Part shown: one piece after another, positions 57,181 to 64,000 of the stretch | How positions within the stretch are numbered: position 1 is the first letter of the stretch | How the letters are laid out: each line of letters starts with the position of its first letter | Source of the DNA: Amphiura filiformis | Lineage: Eukaryota > Echinodermata > Ophiuroidea > Amphilepidida > Amphiuridae | DNA: 64,000 nucleotides | Direction: 5' to 3' | Assembly (NCBI RefSeq): GCF_039555335.1 | Contig: NC_092636.1 | Span: 60,515,991 to 60,579,990, forward strand | The notes under the pieces: model-generated | What the model was told of the DNA's origin: nothing | The model's input: only the letters and a program-made list of their open reading frames with translations | Databases searched by the model: none | Position numbers and translations under genes: made by a program

Positions 57181-57477
57181 TTATAGCCCCTAAATTACTT
57201 GTTATTCAAGGTTGGAAACCATAGAAATACTGCTACTTAAAAAAAATTGCCAATTTTATTTTACAAAGCTGGATAAAGTTGTACATTTTGATTACTTTTG
57301 CTTCTATTGAACAGTCAGGAACACATTGAAATAGTATACATTGCTAGCTGTTCAGTAGTAGTAAAATAATTAAAACTTTATCCAACTTTGTAAACATAAA
57401 TTAGCAATTTTTTTAAGTAGCAGTATTTCTATGGTTTCCAACCATTGAATAACAAGTAATTTAGGGCCTATAACTTG
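57181..57477. mobile_element. 297-bp fold-back MITE
   Basis: TATAGCCCCTAAATTACTTG at the left is mirrored by AAGTAATTTAGGGCCTATA at the right; mirrored pairing continues for about 110 bp per arm through ATAGAAATACTGCTACTTAA. The loop is about 70 bp. Confidence 0.8.
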
Positions 57478-57955
57478 CTTTTTTGGCCAAAAATATTTTT
57501 TGAAAATTTAACAAAAAAATAGGGGGGGGGGGGTCAAAAATTTGATGAATCATCGTTTTTATATTGCGCATTATATTTATCCATTTCAGCCATGTAGGCC
57601 ATGTTATTAGGCCAAAAAATACTTTGGAGAATGTCTCTCATGTACAAAGGTATAGGAAACTAAACATTTAAAACCACTTTTTTGGGATGAAGGAGGCATT
57701 TTTTCAAAAAAGTCTAAAACAGGTTTTAATGTAAAAAATGGCCTTTTGGGGTGCTAATTCTGCTAAAATTGCCTGGGCGTAGGTACCTAATTTGCATATT
57801 TTATGGTATAATTTTGAGAAAACAAGCCTTGAAGAATATTACATGTATAATAGATAGTCTTTAAGGCTGTTATCTAGGCTTCTTTTCTCAAAATAACCTT
57901 ATTTTTAATCCATTTGAATGTAATTTTACCTTCAGAAATGGTGTCTCATGCAGTG

Positions 57956-58105
57956 TAAAATGTGTAGAAACCCTCTGGCTTTGGGGGGCTTCGCCCCCTC
58001 AACCCCCACCGGGGCTTTGCCCCCAGGGGCCCTTAAGCAGGCCCCTGGACCCCCGGCCGTGGGGGCGAGACTTCGGTCGCTTCGCTCCCTACGTTCGCAA
58101 CTTTC
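57956..58105. repeat. GC-rich dispersed-type repeat
   Basis: GGGGGCTTCGCCCCC, GGGGCTTTGCCCC and GGTCGCTTCGCTCC hairpins in a short GC-rich island inside AT-rich DNA. Open frames on both strands are a result of base composition. Confidence 0.5.
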
Positions 58106-58240
58106 AGATTTTTTTTTCAAAACCCATTGGCATCCCTGAAAATCTAGGGGGATGGCAGTTATTCCTTACAAAGAAAGACTCTCACAACGCGTACGGCGAG
58201 TATTCAATAAACATGGTATCCAAAAGATAAACGAGATGTA

Positions 58241-58600
58241 ACCCAAACTTCAAACTGTGTATACGAAATACCGTGTCTCAATTGTGACAAGTCTTACATA
58301 GGCGAAACATCTAGACTATTCGGCACCAGACTGAAATAACATAAAACTGAAGCAGAAAAGGCTTCAAAGAAAGCCTTCACTAGATCTCAGAGACAGACCT
58401 CCATTACAGAGGAGGATAACAAATCGGCAATAACTGATCATGTTATTGGATGGGAACAGTCAGAAATAAAGGACAGAGAACATAACAGAAATAAGAGATA
58501 TATCAAGGAAGCCATCTGAATAAGAAAGAAGGGGCCAAAACACTCAACAGAGACCAAGGGAACTACTTTCTTCCGCATATTTATGACCAAGTCCTAAAAC
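58241..58600 (+). mobile_element. Penelope-like GIY-YIG nuclease domain, broken
   Basis: Reads CVYEIPCLNCDKSYIGETSR, then FGTRLK, AITDHVIGWE, DREHNRNKRYIKEAI, IRKKGPKTLNRDQGNY and LPHIYDQ, which is the whole order of blocks in the C-terminal nuclease of Penelope-like polyproteins, including Tyr/Gly of YIG, the Arg of GTR and the Glu of KEAI. No reverse transcriptase is present next to it. Broken copy. Confidence 0.75.
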
Positions 58601-59589
58601 AAACAGCGCCACCAACGTCAGCTCCGCCAGGAAGCAGCCGTCGAGGTGCAAGGAATTGGTCATTCAATTTGAGAAAGTGATAAGTGTTAGCACGAAACTG
58701 TCATTGATCGAGGTATGTAACATCTTATTCTGGATTTGCTAAGAAGAAGTTTGCTATATTTAGCTATTACAAGATATTAAGAACCTGTGGTGTCGGTGGA
58801 CTTGAATAGAGTCATACGTTGAGCATTTATCAAGCAAAGTGACATCAGTTAACCATATTTGTAATGTTTACACATGTACCAACTTGCACCTAAATGCACT
58901 CCGCCAAATTTGTTGTGTTTGTAAGTCAACAGAGCTAAGTTCGACATAAAGTCATAATTCATGAAATCATGACTTTGTGTCCTTCTAATAGAACTACATG
59001 TTAAATGGCCAAAATAATCAGTAGTGATTCGTTCACTTTACCTTGTTATTTCAGCTCAAAATGGACAGAAACTCTTCCACACAATTATTACCAGTATTAT
59101 TTCAGCATTTTAAGTATAGAATAACAAATTTAAAATTGGAAGGAAATCGTACATTTAGGGCTTTAATTTGACAAAATAGCTTTGATTGCAATAATAATAA
59201 TGTTGCAATGTATTGCTTTGCCTGGACTAACTGTGTTTCGGAAAACTTCGACAAATTCCGGAATTGGTACTGGGTAAAGATATTTCATGAACAGAAAAAA
59301 TAACCTTGGCAAGCATAAAACGTGACTTGTTGGTTGACTGAATTTTGTTGAAAGAAATATGTGACTTGGAATTGTTATTTTTTTCATTTCCGCTTTAAAT
59401 ACGAATAAGAGTTCAAGTTAGCCATAGCGAGCGATATGACGCAGTTTGAGCAACACATAGGCCTAAATTATACGTTCATAATATATGCTCTTATTTATCT
59501 CACTAACTATAGTTACTTCAGCGGAGTCTACCACATCCGCACCGATTTTAGATTGTCTCAGCTACAGCAGCTGGTTCAGCTCAATACCA
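58601..59589 (+). promoter_or_regulatory. Region upstream of receptor 3
   Basis: 58601-59215 shows no recognised feature. 59220-59589 aligns with the upstream region of receptor 1 without the 71-bp hAT-like insertion. No TATA box assigned. Confidence 0.4.
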
Positions 59590-60701
59590 ATGGATTCTTT
59601 AAACTTCAACGAGGACATGGAAAGGAATGAAACAATAATTCCCAATTTATATTTGGTACCAGTACCATGGGATTGGCGGCTAGTTGTCCAACTTATCCTT
59701 GCTATCGTCGGCATCATAGGAAACTCTGTTGTGATACATGTGTATCTTCACACCCGCACACTGACGACGAGCGCTACGAATAGATTCATTGCAGCTTTAG
59801 CAGTTGCTGATGTCATTACATCAATTTGCATCATTCAATTCCGACTCTGTCCTATGTTCCTGACAACTTCGGAGGTCGCTTCTACTGCAAAGTGGTACAT
59901 TCATCGTTTCTGTTGTGGATATCCATAGTTGCATCGATTTTAAGCCTTACCGTTTTGGCAGTAGAACGTTTTGTTGCCATAGCTCAACCGATGCGATACA
60001 AAAGAGTCTTTTCGGTAAGAATGACAAGATACATCATCATAATGATCTGGATGCTTGCTTTCGCCTTTAATACTTATATACTTTACACCACTCATCTTGA
60101 TAAAGTTACAGGAACTTGCTATGTTGATTATGGCAGTGTAGGATTTCAAATGTTCATCGGCGTTTCGGCTTTCATCCTTGAGTATCTTGTACCTGTTCTT
60201 TTGATGTTTGTATCAAACATTCGATCAATACAACTTCTAAAAATGCGAGCCCTGGTTCTTACCACACAAAACCATCAAAAGAGCGCAGATCTTACATTAC
60301 TTCAAGCGCGACAGCGTATTATTTACACATTACTAGCTGTGATAATCAGTTTCATCATTTGTTGGTCTCCGGATCAATTTGCCTTTCTTGCCTTCAATCT
60401 CGGCCTAGTGCCCTTTGAATATCTGTACGGCAATCTCTACAGAGCATTGGTTGTGTTGGCCTTTACAAATTCCTGCATCAACCCTGTTGTATACGCCCTG
60501 ACCAATAATAACTTCAGACGAGCTATCAAACAACATTTGTTCTGCTACTCGATACGCGACGGCGAGCCAGTAAATACTCTCTTTGATACGCTGTTTGATA
60601 CTGAAGAATCTTCCAGTAATTTATCCAGAATTCGAAGCATTGTTCGATCACTTTCGGTGTCCAAGAAACACCATGATAAAACAGTTGCAAATAACATTTG
60701 A
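59590..60701 (+). pseudogene. Class A G protein-coupled receptor 3, one frameshift in TM2/loop 1
   Basis: Starts MDSLNFNED with NET sequon and follows receptor 1 closely. In frame 1 it reads through TM1 and TM2 to SICII; one base is missing near 59835 (ATCATTCAATTCCG against ATCATTCCGATTCCA), and the rest, from IPTLSYVPDNFGG to the stop at 60701, continues in another frame with ERF, CWSPDQ and NPVVY all kept. Apart from this change the gene looks functional and the tail is full length. Either a young pseudogene, an allele, or a base-calling error; a copy with the base would give about 371 residues. Confidence 0.85.
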
Positions 60702-60997
60702 ACACGATCAAATTAAGATTTTGTCTTCAAGAGGACAGTACAATGATCGATCAGTGTTATACATTTGTAGAGCTCGAGTTATTTTGTGTGAATCAAAATG
60801 ATTTCGCCCACGCATTTTCAAGACTCTCTTCTATCCAGTTATTCGATATTGTTTTGATATTTCTTTTTTCTTTTAGTTTACGAATTTAATTATGTTACAA
60901 GAACCGTGATAACACGTTATATTTTACCATCGCATTCAAACATAATGTTAAACAAAATCTTCTGGTATCACAGTTACCAACTGACAACTACTATATG

Positions 60998-61311
60998 CCA
61001 GACGAGAATCTGAGGAATCAGATGATGAATCCATTGATTGGTACTCGACAGTTTCCACCAATTATTAAGTAGACTGTCGTATCAAAAGACAACATAAGAT
61101 TCCCGTAATTTGTAGGTAAGTGTTATAAATGGTCAGAAAACTATTGTGACCATACATTTGGAAGAACCAGACTTTTCAATAAACATGATAAACATTAAAA
61201 CTGAGGAGTAAATCATTTTGATACAGCCTGTAGTTGTGTCAGACGAAGATCACTTTCTGGAAAACAGGACTGGATCGACAGTTTCATCTGATTTCTCAGA
61301 TTCTCGTCTGG
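60998..61311. mobile_element. 314-bp TIR element in the 3' flank of receptor 3
   Basis: Starts CCAGACGAGAATCTGAG and ends with the complement; about 28 bp mirrored. ATATG lies close to both ends. It contains AATAAA at 61178-61183. Non-coding. Confidence 0.75.
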
Positions 61312-61914
61312 CTCATATGGCCGTATGACCAAATTTGCTCTTAGTTCCCATCTCGGTCCAAATTATAAAAGAACACTAGTCGACCACTGGAAGAATGGTA
61401 AAATTGACAAATCGTTTTATGTGATATTTCTATTTGAAAAGAATAATCTTCGTTTTACAGTGAGATTTCCACTCGCAATACACTCGTCATAATATGACTT
61501 CTGATGCACAAGTTGATTTTCACCCTTTTTTTTTTTATTTATGTAAATAGTTATGTAAGCCATTTGATTTGTATAAAAAAAGTTTATAGAGGAGATAGAA
61601 TAAAAAACAGAATAGAATTTTCATTCTGAACCCGCTAGTTCATACAATGTATGATATGATAGTTGATATTTACCTTGTTTCATATCAATACTAAAGTGCC
61701 TCATAGAAGATAACATATTCTTCGTTTTACAATGAGATTTTTACTCGCAATACACTCGTTTACAGTGAGATTTCACTCGCAATACACTCGTTCACATCAC
61801 TTATAAAGCACAAGGTGATTTTCACCTTTTGATTTATATAAATAGTTATGTACGCCATTTGATTTGTAATAGATGAGGAAAAAATGTTTATGGGGAAATA
61901 TACTGCAAACTAAA

Positions 61915-61990
61915 CTAGAAAAGAATAGAATAGAATAGAATAGAATAGAATAGAATAGAATAGAATAGAATAGAATAGAATAGAATAGAA
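61915..61990. repeat. (GAATA)n microsatellite
   Basis: About fourteen AATAG pentamers at the place matching the arrays at 31540-31700. Confidence 0.95.
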
Positions 61991-62154
61991 AGTGACAGAG
62001 GTGTCATCGAAATTGGAACAGATAAATAATAGCCGCCGTTTTTCAAAAGATTTTAATTAGGAAGTACGTTGAGACTAATCGGAATTTATAACCAATTTGT
62101 GTTTTCGATATGACCAAAAGTCTTGTCGCCAATGGAGACCAATAAATAAAAATA

Positions 62155-62418
62155 ATAAATGTTGGTATTTATACAGCGCCATTCACCAGTGCACATGTAC
62201 CAAAGCGCTTTACCATTCCGCTGTCGTTAGAATATGTCAGCTGCCATAAAATGCCAAGGCATGCTCATACCTTTGGATGGCGCTCAATGGACAATATTCA
62301 TAACAGCTCCCCATTTCACCCCTGGGTAGAGAGAGGCAAATAAGGTAAAGTGCCTCGCCCAAGAGCACAACACGCACCGCAACTGGCAATCCAACGATTT
62401 ATACAAGGCAGAGCCCGA
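62155..62418 (-). repeat. tRNA-derived SINE with its head deleted
   Basis: Paralogous to 32255-32527. On minus the tail and middle are kept, but the A box region is missing because GCAGAGCCCG joins directly to ATATTTTTTGCCC. Confidence 0.7.
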
Positions 62419-63160
62419 TATTTTTTGCCCAAACGATAGTCACAATCCCTGAATTATTTGTATGCTACAAATTTGAAAACATCTTGCACAGAGCTGCGAT
62501 CTTCTTGTGTTTCATGTTTTCATTATTCCTAAAAAGAATTGTACATTATTGTGCATATCAATTTCTATTTCAATGTCAAAAATATTCTGCAAATATTCTA
62601 TAAATAACATCTTTTTTATTAACACGGATATTTTCACTGGTTACCATGGGTAATGTAATAACTAGAATAACGTTCATTGTATTTTCACCATAAAACTCAA
62701 TTGACCCGTGTTGGGTATAGCTACCACTATTCAATTTTCCATAATTCCAGTTTCCATACCAACAAAAACAAGGGGGTCATACTCTTGTTTCCCTAAAAAT
62801 AGAGGGGGTCATAAAATTATCAAGGGCATGTAACTGTCAAAATTTTTGCTTGCCACGCGTGCATTCTTTACACTAACAATCACAAATTTAACTCACTATA
62901 CGCATTCTTTCCAAAGGGAACGTTTTTGACCTTTTTAAAATAATTTGTTTGGAGTTTGTGTGCGCTAGGGTCATAAAACATTCCGGTAGGGGTCATTATA
63001 AAATTGACTACGGTCACCGACATATTCATGACCCCCTTCCGCAGAAAATGGTATACCCTAATACAAAAGAGCAATTTCAGTCGTGTTTTGTAAACTGTAT
63101 AAGCTTGTATAAAATGAAATAAGAATTCATATGAAATTGAATAAAAGACTAGAGTACTAT

Positions 63161-64000
63161 AGGGTGTAACAATAAAATTTGTACAATATAATAATATAAT
63201 GACACAAGTATGCCGCTTATTTTTTGTTTTGATACTTATATGTCTATCAAGATCATTTCTTTAGCCACCAGATAAGCTTTGTTCCAATAAAATCGATGTT
63301 ATACAAGTGACGATATGGCCAATTATGTAACCTAGTCTTAAAACCGTTTTGGCCACTTTTGTCTAAGTGTTACAAAAGTGACTGAATTGAGTTGAACCAT
63401 AGACCAGTTGGACGGTGCTCTTATGATAGGTAGTTTTAAACAATGGGGTATTCGAAGTGGTAGAAATGATTACATAATAGAAGATCTCCTTGCGTTTTTG
63501 AAAGTCACAACTAAGCACTGACATTTGGTAGCACATGGAGTCAAGATTGTTTATAGCTCATTTTCCAAACTCATATCTTCCATCAAGGCATACAATTACA
63601 TATAACTATGAGAAGTATGCAGAATTTGTTAACTGAAATGCTGGTGGTCGCCCCAACAACTAGAAGCCCAGCTGAACTTAATTTCAAAATTTTATTGTTT
63701 TATACTTATGGATGCAAAAACTGTTCTCAGTTTTACCAATGATATCTCAGGGATATGAGAAATTACTTTATTTATAAGGTTATTTGAAAGAAATTTCATG
63801 ACTTCGTTTATAGTTTCTAAAGAAATAATTATCATATTATTATTACGTTCATGTTAATTATGAAGAAATACCACATTTGTGTCAGTTTTTTTATGTTTAA
63901 TGCACGATAAGCATATCTACGCGGTTCAAACTTGATATGCGCAAACATGGCAAAATTGGCCCACCACGTTTTCTGGACGATTTAATTAATCGGTCTCAAC
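63161..64000. other. No gene recognised at the right edge
   Basis: Begins TATAGGGTGTAACAATAAAA, a mariner-like head, exactly where similarity to the receptor 1 flank stops. The remaining sequence has no clear partner in the window and no frame of note. It may be the start of an element that runs past the edge. Confidence 0.4.

Larger units (their letters stand above)
61440..63160 (+). repeat. Segmental duplicate of 31270-33310 (receptor 3 downstream block)
   Basis: Matches block by block with shorter AATAG arrays and a deletion over the SINE head. No gene inside. Confidence 0.8.

Noticed and set aside
57956-58139. Open frames on both strands in the GC-rich island
   Set aside because: Mirror-image frames caused by lack of AT-rich stop codons in hairpin repeats; proline/glycine-rich without domain.
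55626-58600. Calling one continuous Penelope-like element
   Set aside because: The two pieces are far apart with unrelated repeats between them; they may come from one insertion, but this cannot be shown from the window.
63161-64000. Mariner transposase at the right edge
   Set aside because: The head sequence is suggestive, but no DD-E motif or long frame was found.

Overview
The window looks like intergenic and intronic DNA from an invertebrate animal, most likely a marine deuterostome of the echinoderm/hemichordate side. This is an inference. It rests on spliced genes with GT-AG introns, low coding density, many MITEs, LINEs, Penelope-like pieces and tRNA-derived SINEs, and two gene families that such animals expand locally: NXPE (neurexophilin plus PC-esterase) genes and intronless rhodopsin-class receptors. 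Nothing in the sequence fixes the species.

Layout. 1-11.4 kb: repeats only, with a 4.3 kb TTAA-flanked fold-back element (430-4724), then an interspersed array of degenerate units built on GGAAGTGG (5.1-10.7 kb), one part of which is duplicated almost perfectly 3.5 kb away. 12.65-22.34 kb: a four-exon NXPE gene that reads through all exons and predicts 580 residues. Its third intron is swollen by nested elements. 22.5-27.8 kb: a retroelement graveyard of Penelope-like pieces, two LINEs, two MITEs inside one LINE and a SINE. 28.4-36.4 kb: two tandem class A receptor genes, one full length (28401-29531) and one with a shortened tail (34996-35973). 38.27-42.43 kb: a two-copy, about 2 kb higher-order satellite made of an AT-rich minisatellite followed by a GC-rich array with a period near 147 bp. 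44.9-54.85 kb: a second, decayed copy of the whole NXPE gene with its introns. 55-59 kb: more element remains. 59.6-60.7 kb: a third receptor copy, broken by one frameshift, followed by a copy of the DNA found downstream of receptor 1.

How the parts relate. The two NXPE blocks and the receptor 1 and receptor 3 blocks are segmental duplications. Because each pair shares old insertions and differs by younger ones, the pairs act as before/after pictures: empty sites in one copy prove the ends and target duplications of elements in the other (TA for the CAGCCTGTCTC element, 8 bp for a hAT-like 71-mer, a short AT-rich site for the GAATACATG element). Two of these insertions sit where they could affect a receptor gene: a 71-bp element carrying TGACGTCA about 390 bp upstream of receptor 1, and a 623-bp element starting 17 bp after its stop codon that supplies the first AATAAA.

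No rRNA, true tRNA gene or CRISPR array was found. All calls come from reading sequence and comparing regions within the window; no database search was possible.
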